Shown here one piece after another: positions 7,583 through 14,387 of a stretch of DNA of 14,851 bases. The stretch is from Chitinophagales bacterium (GTDB taxonomy: Bacteria; Bacteroidota; Bacteroidia; Chitinophagales; UBA10324): positions 1-14,851 of the forward strand of contig JAJAYG010000286.1 in assembly GCA_026786335.1 (NCBI GenBank), given 5' to 3'. The translations under genes and the position numbers were made by a program. The notes beneath the pieces were generated by a model, which was not told where the DNA came from, did no database searches, and saw only the letters and a list, made by a program, of their open reading frames with translations. The stretch's first letter is position 1; each line of letters begins with the position of its first letter.

Positions 7583-7810
7583 ATGCAAGTAATTGTCGAT
7601 CATAAATAGAATGTTGCCTACATCCGCTTTAAGGAGAAACCCGAAACAGTAAATTCAATAAAATTATCTGATGATTTTGTTCTTGATCTTTCACCCGATG
7701 GATCCATCTATGGTATTGAGTTACTCAATGCAAAAGAACAGTTGGATGATCATCTTACCCTTATCAATTCTGTTACAGGTAAACAGGATGTGTTGAAAAT
7801 TGCAGGTTAG
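7583..7810 (+). pseudogene. DUF2283-like small protein with early amber stop
   Basis: ATG 7583 opens MQVIVDHK, then TAG at 7607-7609. The same frame then continues without a break, NVAYIRFKEKPETVNS, with DDFVLDLSPDGSIYGIELLN and AKEQLDDH, to TAG 7808-7810: 75 codons plus stop, counting the amber. DUF2283 proteins have this layout: a short strand, a YIRF strand, then D.dG.i.GIEiLna. The amber falls where family members usually carry an ordinary residue (DxxxxVxYIRF). Alternatives are a real pseudogene, a sequencing error, or initiation downstream that would lose the first strand. The start lies 3 nt after the DUF4258-like remnant, as in paired small-gene operons. Function of the family is unknown; an antitoxin-like role is an inference. 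Confidence 0.65.
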
Positions 7811-7894
7811 TATTTATCTGCGTGCATTCAAATGAAATTAAAATAGAAAAATAGTTTTTTCCTTTCTCCAAAAATTCATTCCAATAAAAAATCG

Positions 7895-7927
7895 TTGCGG
7901 CTATGCATTTGCCTTTATCTTGCACCA
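7895..7927 (+). promoter_or_regulatory. Candidate Bacteroidota-type promoter for comM
   Basis: TTG at 7895-7897 and TATCTTG at 7916-7922 are 18 nt apart. This resembles the phylum's -33 TTG / -7 TAnnTTTG promoter with a one-base departure. Transcription would start within a few bases of the comM ATG at 7931, giving a very short or leaderless message. It also argues against a comM start at the in-frame TTG 7895. Confidence 0.4.
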
Positions 7928-7930
7928 ATC

Positions 7931-9514
7931 ATGGATGAAGAATTCGTTGATGAATTTGAAAGTGCGAACTCGAGCTTGGTAAAAACTTTTGGCGGTGCTG
8001 TGCATGGTGTTGATGCGCAAACCATCACCATCGAAGTCAATCTTACATCAGGAATTCCCGGTTGGTTTATTGTTGGCTTGCCCGACAATGCAGTAAAAGA
8101 AAGTGTGCATCGTGTTGAGTCGGCATTAAAGCATAAAGGGTTTCGACCGCCACGTAGAAAAGTTGTGGTCAATCTTGCGCCGGCAGATATTCGCAAAGAA
8201 GGATCATCTTACGATTTACCAATTGCCATCGGAGTTCTTGCAGCATCAGATCAGGTGAACTCAAAATTGCTCTCGAAGTATTTGATCATGGGCGAACTTT
8301 CATTAGATGGTTCGCTGCAACCCATTCGTGGTGCCTTGCCCATTGCCATTCAGGCGCGCAAAGAAGAGTATGAGGGTTTCATTCTTCCAAAACAAAATGC
8401 AAGAGAGGCAGCCATCGTAAACAACATTAAAGTTTATGGCGCCGTAAATATTGACGAGGTAGTAGATTTTTTAAACGGCAAAAAAGATTTGGAGCAAACA
8501 ATTGTTGACACGCGAAAAGAATTTGCCAATCAGCAGGAACATCTTGAATTTGATTTCGATGATGTAAAGGGGCAGGAAAACATCAAGCGCGCTTTGGAGA
8601 TTGCAGCAGCAGGCGGTCACAATGTAATTCTCATTGGTCCGCCGGGTGCAGGCAAAACTATGCTGGCAAAAAGATTTCCATCCATACTTCCGCCGCTAAC
8701 ATTGCAAGAAGCAATGGAGACCACAAAAATTCATTCTGTTGCAGGCAAACTCGCTGCAGAAACTGCACTTGTATCGGTGCGACCTTTTCGATCTCCGCAC
8801 CATACCATTAGCGATGTTGCATTGGTTGGTGGGGGAATGAATCCGCAGCCCGGTGAAATTTCATTGGCGCATAACGGCGTTTTATTTCTCGATGAGCTTC
8901 CCGAATTTAAAAGAACCGTGCTTGAAGTTTTGCGGCAACCGATGGAAGAACGCAGAGTCACCATTTCGCGTGCAAGATTTTCTGTTGACTACCCTGCAAG
9001 TTTTATGTTGGTGGCGGCAATGAATCCGTGCCCGTGCGGTTATTACAATCACCCCGAGAAAGAATGTGTGTGTGCACCTGGTGTGGTTCAAAAATATTTG
9101 AACAGAATTTCGGGGCCGCTGCTCGATAGAATTGATTTGCATGTGGAGGTTACACCTGTTCCTTTCAAAGAACTTTCTTCAAAACAAAATTCCGAAAAAA
9201 GCAAGAGCGTTCGCGAGCGGGTTATTGTTGCGAGGCAGATTCAGGCTGAAAGATTTAAAGAACAAAAAGAAGTTTATTGCAATGCACAAATGAATGCGAA
9301 GCTGATGCGCGAGTTCATTCACATGCCTGCAGCAGGCGACAACCTGATTAAAACTGCTATGGAAAAATTGGGATTATCTGCCCGTGCTTATGACCGCATT
9401 CTAAAAGTTTCGCGCACCATTGCCGACCTCGCAGCAAGTGATGAAATTTTGATCGAGCATCTTGCCGAAGCAATTCAATACAGAAGTTTAGATAAGGAGA
9501 GTTGGGCGGCGTAA
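7931..9514 (+). CDS. comM: ComM/YifB family Mg-chelatase-like AAA+ ATPase
   Basis: 527 aa from ATG 7931; a TTG 36 nt upstream is in frame but overlaps a promoter-like sequence. Residues ~20-165 are the N-terminal ChlI/Lon-S5-like domain (GLPDNAVKES, NLAPADIRKEGSSYDLP). The AAA+ core has Walker A GPPGAGKT (236-243) and Walker B LFLDEL (318-323). The four-cysteine block Cys367, Cys369, Cys379, Cys381 (MNPCPCGYY, then ECVCAP) is a family hallmark likely to bind zinc. ISGPLLDRIDLHVEV (393-407) follows, then the C-terminal helical domain (LSARAYDRILKVSRTIADL). In Vibrio, ComM is a hexameric helicase that drives branch migration during natural transformation. Every expected motif is present. It is followed by palindromic intergenic sequence rather than by a competence operon. 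Confidence 0.95.
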   Translation: MDEEFVDEFESANSSLVKTFGGAVHGVDAQTITIEVNLTSGIPGWFIVGLPDNAVKESVHRVESALKHKGFRPPRRKVVVNLAPADIRKEGSSYDLPIAIGVLAASDQVNSKLLSKYLIMGELSLDGSLQPIRGALPIAIQARKEEYEGFILPKQNAREAAIVNNIKVYGAVNIDEVVDFLNGKKDLEQTIVDTRKEFANQQEHLEFDFDDVKGQENIKRALEIAAAGGHNVILIGPPGAGKTMLAKRFPSILPPLTLQEAMETTKIHSVAGKLAAETALVSVRPFRSPHHTISDVALVGGGMNPQPGEISLAHNGVLFLDELPEFKRTVLEVLRQPMEERRVTISRARFSVDYPASFMLVAAMNPCPCGYYNHPEKECVCAPGVVQKYLNRISGPLLDRIDLHVEVTPVPFKELSSKQNSEKSKSVRERVIVARQIQAERFKEQKEVYCNAQMNAKLMREFIHMPAAGDNLIKTAMEKLGLSARAYDRILKVSRTIADLAASDEILIEHLAEAIQYRSLDKESWAA

Positions 9515-9532
9515 AAAAATCTTGGATGTGTT

Positions 9533-9552
9533 CCCAAAGGGATCCCTTCGGG
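9533..9552. repeat. Near-perfect 20-bp palindrome downstream of comM
   Basis: CCCAAAGGGATCCCTTCGGG is self-complementary except for one A/C pair. It begins 18 nt after the comM stop and could end the comM transcript, although no T run follows. An alternative fold pairs GATCCC (9541-9546) with GGGAGATC around a TTC loop. The repeated GATC and short palindromes suggest a mobile or regulatory intergenic element rather than coding DNA. Confidence 0.5.
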
Positions 9553-9651
9553 AGATCGTTGATCTTTGATGTGGGTTAAGAAAATTCAGAGGTATAAAAT
9601 TTATGCCCCTGTTGCCGTGTGTTGCGGTTGCACATACAAACTCTCTCCGAC

Positions 9652-9698
9652 GCCGAGTCTCCTCCCGAAAGCCATTGTGCGCAAGCGAGGGACTCGGC
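9652..9698. repeat. REP-like long hairpin upstream of the DUF6364/PIN pair
   Basis: GCCGAGTC (9652-9659) pairs with GACTCGGC (9691-9698). The stem extends inward with a T-G pair and further C-G/T-A pairs around a bulge. The 47-nt element is much more GC-rich than its surroundings. It lies ~80 nt before the antitoxin-like ATG, in the 266-nt gap 9515-9780. It resembles REP-type intergenic palindromes; only a genome-wide search would show whether it is repeated. Confidence 0.5.
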
Positions 9699-9780
9699 AC
9701 TTAGCATTCACTTACACCATTAATAAGATTCAATTTGCCTATTTCAAAACAACACGTATGTTTACACTTAACACGTGCTT

Positions 9781-10032
9781 ATGAAAACTAAACTAACCCT
9801 TACGGTAAACGAGCGGGTAATCCTGCGGGCTAAGCGACATTCTAAAAAAACCGGCAAATCTCTTTCGCGAATGTTTGAAGAACTATTTGAAGCAGGCGAA
9901 CAAACTCCAATGAAAACGGAAGCAGCCCGCGCTGCCGGTCGGTTGCTCGATCATTTAGAGAAATCGAAACCAGTTAAAACTTTAAATGACAAATCACTTT
10001 TGCAAAAACATTTAATCAAGAAGTATGGGTGA
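9781..10032 (+). CDS. DUF6364-like antitoxin (ribbon-helix-helix type)
   Basis: 83 aa from ATG 9781; a GTG six bases earlier is in frame but less likely. The start MKTKLTLTVNERVILRAKRH, followed by KKTGKSLSRMFEELF, reads as a short beta strand and two helices, the ribbon-helix-helix pattern of many antitoxins. The basic tail, ending HLIKKYG, is typical of the DUF6364 family. The stop overlaps the next gene's start by 8 nt (10025-10032), so translation is coupled. By analogy it binds and neutralises the PIN protein and represses its own promoter. The family name is from motif memory. No operator was identified beyond the nearby palindrome at 9652-9698. Confidence 0.8.
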   Translation: MKTKLTLTVNERVILRAKRHSKKTGKSLSRMFEELFEAGEQTPMKTEAARAAGRLLDHLEKSKPVKTLNDKSLLQKHLIKKYG

Positions 10033-10441
10033 TGTTTTTCTCGATACCGATGTTGCTTTCGACATCCTTTCAAAAAGGCAACCTCATTTTCCCGATTCAG
10101 TGAAGCTGCTTCAACTTGCAGCAGGGGGAAAAATTCGCCTCATGATTTCTGAGGGTTCATTAGCTACACTTTTTTATTTGTCATTTGATATTTACAAAAT
10201 TCAAAATGCTGCCATCAAACTTTTGGAATTTGTAAAGGCCTGCGAATTAGTTCATGCGAATAAGCAGGTTGTAAGCGGCGCACTGCAATCAGCATTTCGC
10301 AATAAAGAAGATGCACTGCAATATTTTACAGCTTTAAATGCCGGAGCAGAATATTTTGTTACACGCAACATCAGGGATTATAAAAACGCTGTAACAAACT
10401 TGCCTGTAATGTTGCCGGTAGATTTGGTAAAAAATATTTGA
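10025..10441 (+). CDS. PIN domain ribonuclease, VapC-like toxin
   Basis: 138 aa. The start MGDVFLDTDVAFDILSKRQP is the first PIN strand, with acidic Asp7 and Asp9. Glu43 (ISEGS) gives the second acidic position. Glu95-Asp96 (KEDALQYF) matches the third, and TRNIRDYK (113-120), with Asn115 and Asp118, matches the fourth. GAEYFVTRNIRDY is very characteristic of PIN proteins. The family cleaves RNA with Mg2+; VapC toxins cut tRNA or rRNA. The ATG lies inside the end of the DUF6364-like gene (8-nt overlap), the usual antitoxin-toxin order. All active-site acids are present, so the toxin looks intact. Confidence 0.9.
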   Translation: MGDVFLDTDVAFDILSKRQPHFPDSVKLLQLAAGGKIRLMISEGSLATLFYLSFDIYKIQNAAIKLLEFVKACELVHANKQVVSGALQSAFRNKEDALQYFTALNAGAEYFVTRNIRDYKNAVTNLPVMLPVDLVKNI

Positions 10442-10461
10442 GATTATTATTTCCACCACCT

Positions 10462-10500
10462 GTGAAAGCTTTTGAATTTACTTTCAAAATAAAATTTCAC
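10462..10500. terminator. AT-rich nested hairpin between convergent PIN and tube genes
   Basis: Outer arms GTGAAA (10462-10467) and TTTCAC (10495-10500) enclose inner arms TTTTGAA (10470-10476) and TTCAAAA (10483-10489) with a 6-nt loop. The structure sits between two genes that converge, so a bidirectional terminator is plausible. The stems are AT-rich and weak. Confidence 0.4.
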
Positions 10501-10545
10501 TCACAACATTGTTGCGAATGATTTTATTTCCTACAAAAAAAATTA

Positions 10546-11070
10546 TTAAGGCTCAGTAAACTTGGGTTCGCTTGGTTCAGTAACTTCATAGTCACGCTCC
10601 CATCCTTCGTTTTGCAGCGTAATGGATTCAATTGCAACGCAGGGTTCGCCGTTGCTGTTTAATTCGCTTAGCGGAACATATTCCGATGGCCAGCAACGAA
10701 AAATTTTCCATGCCTTCGCAAGTTGACCGGCTTCGTTGTAAAACTCTAGTATTACATCTTTTCTAAAATCTGCGAGTGAAACCTCGGCACCAAGTCCACT
10801 GCCGAAGTTCCATACTTTATTTGCCCATCTTTCAAATTCCACATCATGTGAGATTCCTCTCTCCAAAACGATTGGCTCGAAAGAAGTTAATGAAGGTGAT
10901 TTGCGAAGCGAACTCGGGTCTCCGCCTTCACGATGTTCCACCACATCAGTGGTTCGCTTGAGCGCGCTTACCCTGCTTATGCCTGCAACATATTTGCCGT
11001 CCCATTTAATCCTGAATTTAAAATTTTTGTAAGGATCAAAACGATTTTTATTTACTGTGAACTGTGCCAT
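10546..11070 (-). CDS. Phage tail/contractile-injection tube protein (T4 gp19-like), isolated
   Basis: 174 aa. The segments FDPYKNFKFRIKWDGKYVAG (11-30), VSALKRTTDVVEHREGGD (34-51), LRKSPSLTSF, IVLERGISHD and WPSEYVPLSELNSNG followed by VAIESITLQNEGWER match the PF06841-type tube family. That family forms the inner tube of contractile phage tails and of extracellular injection systems such as Afp, PVC and MAC. Length is near the family norm, with an extra acidic/Pro tail (EVTEPSEPKFTEP). The ATG is at 11068-11070 with a 257-nt gap upstream. No sheath, baseplate, spike, AAA+ or chaperone gene is nearby: its neighbours are a toxin-antitoxin pair, a small exported protein and then adk. It may be an orphan member of a dispersed system, a domesticated gene or a relic. 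It is intact as read. Confidence 0.82.
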   Translation of the reverse strand: MAQFTVNKNRFDPYKNFKFRIKWDGKYVAGISRVSALKRTTDVVEHREGGDPSSLRKSPSLTSFEPIVLERGISHDVEFERWANKVWNFGSGLGAEVSLADFRKDVILEFYNEAGQLAKAWKIFRCWPSEYVPLSELNSNGEPCVAIESITLQNEGWERDYEVTEPSEPKFTEP

Positions 11071-11327
11071 AATTATTTGTTTTTAGGTTATATTTTTTGC
11101 TGTCGTTAGGTTGTTTTTTTACAGAATTAATTTTAAAAAAATATCAAAATGCCTCGGTCAAAAATAGTTCTAATTGTTGCTGAGCGATTAATTGAATTAA
11201 GCATCAATGGTTAAAGATTGCAAGCGTTTTTTCTCTGCGCCGTTCAATTTCATTTTTCAAAGCATGGAAACTTACTTGCTCATTCAACTAATTAATTTTT
11301 TTACCTTAGTGCCAACAATTGATCAAT
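11071..11327. other. Divergent intergenic region, no gene recognised
   Basis: This 257-nt AT-rich gap separates the tube gene (minus) from the small exported protein (plus). A short frame through 11207-11395 runs into the real gene out of frame and has no recognisable content. TACCTTAG at 11302-11309 is a loose match to the Bacteroidota -7 box for the rightward gene. No hairpin or repeat stands out. Confidence 0.5.
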
Positions 11328-11660
11328 ATGGAAAACAAAAATTTCAATTTTTATATCTATGCATTTGCAATTTTCTTTTTATTCGCCTTATGTGATTATT
11401 CCTGTTCTTCAGGTAAAAAGGAACTCATTATTCAAGGAACAGTGCAATCAGTTGAAAGAGGGAAAGATGGTTATACCGCCACTCTTACCGCTGATGACGG
11501 AAGTGATTTTGATGCCGTTTTCAGTAAGGTAAAACTGGGTGACGACTACCGTGTATTCACTGTAGGCGAACGGTTAAGAGTGGCAGGCGACTCAATAAGG
11601 ATTAATAACAAATTGACGGTGGCGGTAAACAAAATCAATCCCAACATTATTCCTCAATAA
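11328..11660 (+). CDS. Small exported protein of unknown function, possible lipoprotein
   Basis: 110 aa from ATG 11328; a TTG nine bases upstream is in frame but unlikely. Residues 5-22 form a hydrophobic signal (FYIYAFAIFFLFA). Cys22 (FALC) and Cys26 (YSCSSG) follow, and neither fits a canonical lipobox well, so lipidation is uncertain. Residues ~32-105 look all-beta: ELIIQGTVQSVERGKDGYTA, a charged DDGSDFDAVFSKV segment, ERLRVAGDSIRINNKLTVAV. The length and strand pattern suggest an OB-fold-like domain, but no family is recognised. It stands alone, convergent with adk across a 176-nt gap (11661-11836) with no clear terminator. Confidence 0.7.
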   Translation: MENKNFNFYIYAFAIFFLFALCDYSCSSGKKELIIQGTVQSVERGKDGYTATLTADDGSDFDAVFSKVKLGDDYRVFTVGERLRVAGDSIRINNKLTVAVNKINPNIIPQ

Positions 11661-11836
11661 CCAAGCGTTTATTCATAGCAATACATAGCGATTAATTTTA
11701 AACACAAGCATTGAAGTTAGAATGTTTATACTTTGATTTATATTAACGGCATTAATCAGAAACCGGCAAATCAACTTTGTTAATCGCTTGAAAAGAATAT
11801 AGCAACAGGGACGAAAAAGACAGAGAGAAAAATTAT

Positions 11837-12424
11837 TTACCGGCTTACTAAAGCATCAACTTCTTTACCGAGCGAAGCAAATATTTCTTCAACACTTCCC
11901 TCACCATTGAGTTCAATAAATTTTTTCTGGTTGCTGTAGTATTCCGAAAGTGGAAGAGTTTGATTTTTATAAACCTTAAGCCGTTCGCGAACAATGTTTT
12001 CATCATTGTCGTCACTGCGCCCCGATGTTTTTCCGCGAAGCAAAATTCTTTTCAACACCTCTTCATCATTCACATTTAGTGAAAGCACAACACTAACAGG
12101 TGTTTTGTTTTTTTCAAAATACTGATCCATAATTTCTGCCTGCGGTATGGTACGCGGATAGCCATCAAATAAAATTCCGGCTTCGCATTGCTCAGGATTG
12201 TTTACAATTTCTGCTGCCAATACTTTAAAGGTAACTTCATCGGGCACCAGTTTTCCCGCATTCAAATACTTTGTTACTTCTTGCCCTAATGGGGTGTTGC
12301 CTTTAATTTCTCTTCGAAAAATATCGCCCGTAGAAATATGAAAGAGTGAATATTTTTCTTTCAACTTAATTGCCTGCGTTCCTTTACCGCTGCCCGGCGG
12401 GCCGAATAGAATTATATTTAACAT
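11837..12424 (-). CDS. adk: Adenylate kinase (short-lid type)
   Basis: 195 aa from the ATG at 12422-12424. The open frame extends upstream to 12508 but adds an unrelated Lys-rich leader, so the conserved MLNIILFGPPGSGKGTQ start is used. The P-loop is GPPGSGKGT (8-16). STGDIFRREI (31-40) and GILFDGYPRT (83-92) are the NMP-binding and Asp-Arg motifs. RGKTSGRSDDNDENIVRERL shows a short lid with no cysteines, so there is no zinc finger. The enzyme converts ATP and AMP to two ADP and sets the adenylate balance. It follows hpt by 128 nt on the same strand, a common Bacteroidota neighbourhood that links purine salvage with nucleotide phosphorylation. Confidence 0.97.
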   Translation of the reverse strand: MLNIILFGPPGSGKGTQAIKLKEKYSLFHISTGDIFRREIKGNTPLGQEVTKYLNAGKLVPDEVTFKVLAAEIVNNPEQCEAGILFDGYPRTIPQAEIMDQYFEKNKTPVSVVLSLNVNDEEVLKRILLRGKTSGRSDDNDENIVRERLKVYKNQTLPLSEYYSNQKKFIELNGEGSVEEIFASLGKEVDALVSR

Positions 12425-12552
12425 TACGGAATTCTGAATTTTGATTTTGGATTTTTTTTCAACTTTTCTAAAGTTTAAATTTTTGGAAAAGTTAGTTTCA
12501 GCAAACACACTTATTTTTTCTACTTTCTGCTTTCAATTTTCTTCCATTTGTC

Positions 12553-13086
12553 TCAAACCTTTACATAAATATCTTTCAGGTTTCTTCCCAACCCATCATA
12601 ATCTAATCCATACCCAACCAAAAAATCGTTTGGTACTTCAAAACCTATGTATTCCACATTGAATTTATAAAGCAATGCAGCAGGTTTTAGAAGTAAAGTG
12701 GCAATAATTACGCGGGCAGGTTTTTGCTTTTTTAGAATCTCCAGCATTTCAAAAATTGTTTTTCCCGAATCTATGATGTCTTCAACAATAACAATTGTTC
12801 TGCCTGTTACCGACTTTTCTAAACCAATTCTTGTAAGAACCTCACCGGTTGATTCAGTGCCTGAGTAAGAGGCCAGTTTAACGAATGTGATCTCGCTTTT
12901 GATGGTAACTTCTTTCATCAAATCTGCTGCGAACATAAATGAACCATTAAGAATGCCGATGAACAATGGCGATTCATTTTTTAAATCGGCATTGATCCTT
13001 TGAGCAATTTCTTTTACCCGGGTTTGTATCATTTCATTCGAAATATAAGAGCGAAACTCAAGGTCATTTACACGTACAACATCCAT
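12553..13086 (-). CDS. hpt: Hypoxanthine phosphoribosyltransferase
   Basis: 177 aa, normal length. The enzyme joins hypoxanthine (and usually guanine) to PRPP, making IMP or GMP in purine salvage. IGILNGSFMFAADL (43-56) is the N-terminal PPi-binding region. ASYSGTESTGEV (72-83) is the flexible loop. IVIVEDIIDSGKT (98-110) is the PRPP-binding signature with its acidic pair. VPNDFLVGYGLDYDGLGRNL (151-170) is the base-binding C-terminus. All are intact. It stands 74 nt downstream of the LolC/E-like permease and 128 nt before adk on the same strand, probably within one transcription unit or a string of closely spaced promoters. Confidence 0.96.
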   Translation of the reverse strand: MDVVRVNDLEFRSYISNEMIQTRVKEIAQRINADLKNESPLFIGILNGSFMFAADLMKEVTIKSEITFVKLASYSGTESTGEVLTRIGLEKSVTGRTIVIVEDIIDSGKTIFEMLEILKKQKPARVIIATLLLKPAALLYKFNVEYIGFEVPNDFLVGYGLDYDGLGRNLKDIYVKV

Positions 13087-13160
13087 GCGGTAAAAATAAC
13101 TTTTAGAATGAAAGAGACAAGAGAAAGAAAAGAGAAGTGATTTTTTTTGAACTGAAGAAA

Positions 13161-14387
13161 TTATTCTTTAACAATTTCATATTGTGTTTTTGAAGCTCGC
13201 CTTGATGGAAGCCATGCTGCAATCAACCCAATGATCATTACAGTAAAGAATACCAGAATTAGGTCGCCGATTTTTAAATCAACCGGGTAAGCATCAATAA
13301 CAAAAGAGCCGCCGCCAATTTTTAGAAATTCAAATCTATGTTGCAGCCAAATGATGGTAATGGCAATTGCAAAACCAACACTACAACCAATAAAAGCAAG
13401 CAGAACGCCTTCATACAAAAATATTTTGCCAATCAAGGCATCATCTGCACCCATGGTTTTAAGAATAGAAATATCTTTTTTCTTTTCAATCACCAGCATT
13501 GAAAGAGAGCCAATGATGTTGAATGCTGCGATAATGAGTATGAGTGTTAGAATAGCATACACAGCCCACTTCTCGGTTTTCATCACCTTGTATAAAGTTT
13601 CATTTTGCTGCAATCGGTTTTTTACTTTAAAACTATTTCCGAAAATTTTTTGAATTTGGGATTGAAGTAAATCTGCATCAACATTATTATTCAGTGCAAT
13701 TTCTATAGCAGAAACCTGGTGATCGTATCCGTTAAGTGCTCTTGCAAAATCTAAGGGAACAAAAATGTATTTGCTGTCAAATTCGCTTTGAATTGCAAAA
13801 CTTCCAGAGGGTTTTATTAAGTCTCGGTTAAATGCATCTTCAGGATTGATTGCATTGGTCTTTCCTTTTTTAGGTATGTACAATGCGATGAAACTTAAGG
13901 GATCGGCATAATTGATTTGCAGTGATTGTGAAATGCCTGCACCGAGCACGGCGAAATCCTGTTTGCCATCATTCAATAAAAAAACACCATCATAAATTGC
14001 AGAATCAATTCCCGAAACAGAACCATAATTTAACTCAACGCCTTTTACAGTTGCAATGTATTGCATGTCGTTATGCGTTAAGAGTGCATTTTCTTCAATC
14101 ACTTTTGAAACCGCCCGAATGCCTTTGAGTGATCTTAATTCAACAAGCTTAGTTGAATCCGGAACAAATGATTTTCCAACTGTTGCAGTAATTTTAAAGT
14201 CGGGGTTGAAGGAATTGTAGAGCGAGATCACCAATCCTTCGAAGCCATTGAAAACGGAAAGTACCAAGATCAAACCACCGGCACCTACCAGAATGCCCAA
14301 TACACTCACCCATGAAATAATATTGACTGCATTCGAAGATTTTTTTGAAATCAGGTATCGGCGGGCAAACGTAAGAGGCAGGTTCAT
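13161..14387 (-). CDS. ABC transporter permease, LolC/LolE-like (FtsX/MacB fold)
   Basis: 408 aa, the length of LolC/LolE. The start MNLPLTFARRYLISKKSSNA is typical. Membrane helix 1 spans about 22-46 (with GAGGLILVLSVFNGFE just inside), then a large periplasmic domain (~50-270), then helices at about 274-298, 323-348 and 374-395. The cytosolic EKKKDISILKTMGA (301-314) is the coupling-helix motif that contacts the ATPase. The family extracts lipoproteins from the inner membrane in LolCDE. No LolD ATPase is adjacent, so the partner lies elsewhere. Its ATG overlaps the rbfA stop (ATGA, 14384-14387), which indicates translational coupling. LolC versus LolE cannot be decided, and some phyla use one such protein for both roles. 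Confidence 0.92.
   Translation of the reverse strand: MNLPLTFARRYLISKKSSNAVNIISWVSVLGILVGAGGLILVLSVFNGFEGLVISLYNSFNPDFKITATVGKSFVPDSTKLVELRSLKGIRAVSKVIEENALLTHNDMQYIATVKGVELNYGSVSGIDSAIYDGVFLLNDGKQDFAVLGAGISQSLQINYADPLSFIALYIPKKGKTNAINPEDAFNRDLIKPSGSFAIQSEFDSKYIFVPLDFARALNGYDHQVSAIEIALNNNVDADLLQSQIQKIFGNSFKVKNRLQQNETLYKVMKTEKWAVYAILTLILIIAAFNIIGSLSMLVIEKKKDISILKTMGADDALIGKIFLYEGVLLAFIGCSVGFAIAITIIWLQHRFEFLKIGGGSFVIDAYPVDLKIGDLILVFFTVMIIGLIAAWLPSRRASKTQYEIVKE

Noticed and set aside
9566..9784. 72-codon frame between comM and the antitoxin
   Set aside because: It runs through the GC-rich palindrome at 9652-9698, starts without context and overlaps the antitoxin start; it looks like read-through of repeat DNA.
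10546..11070. Prophage
   Set aside because: Only one tail-type gene is present; no integrase, capsid, portal, terminase or lysis gene was found.
11207..11395. 62-codon frame overlapping the small exported protein
   Set aside because: It is out of frame with the exported protein, which has a better signal sequence and start.
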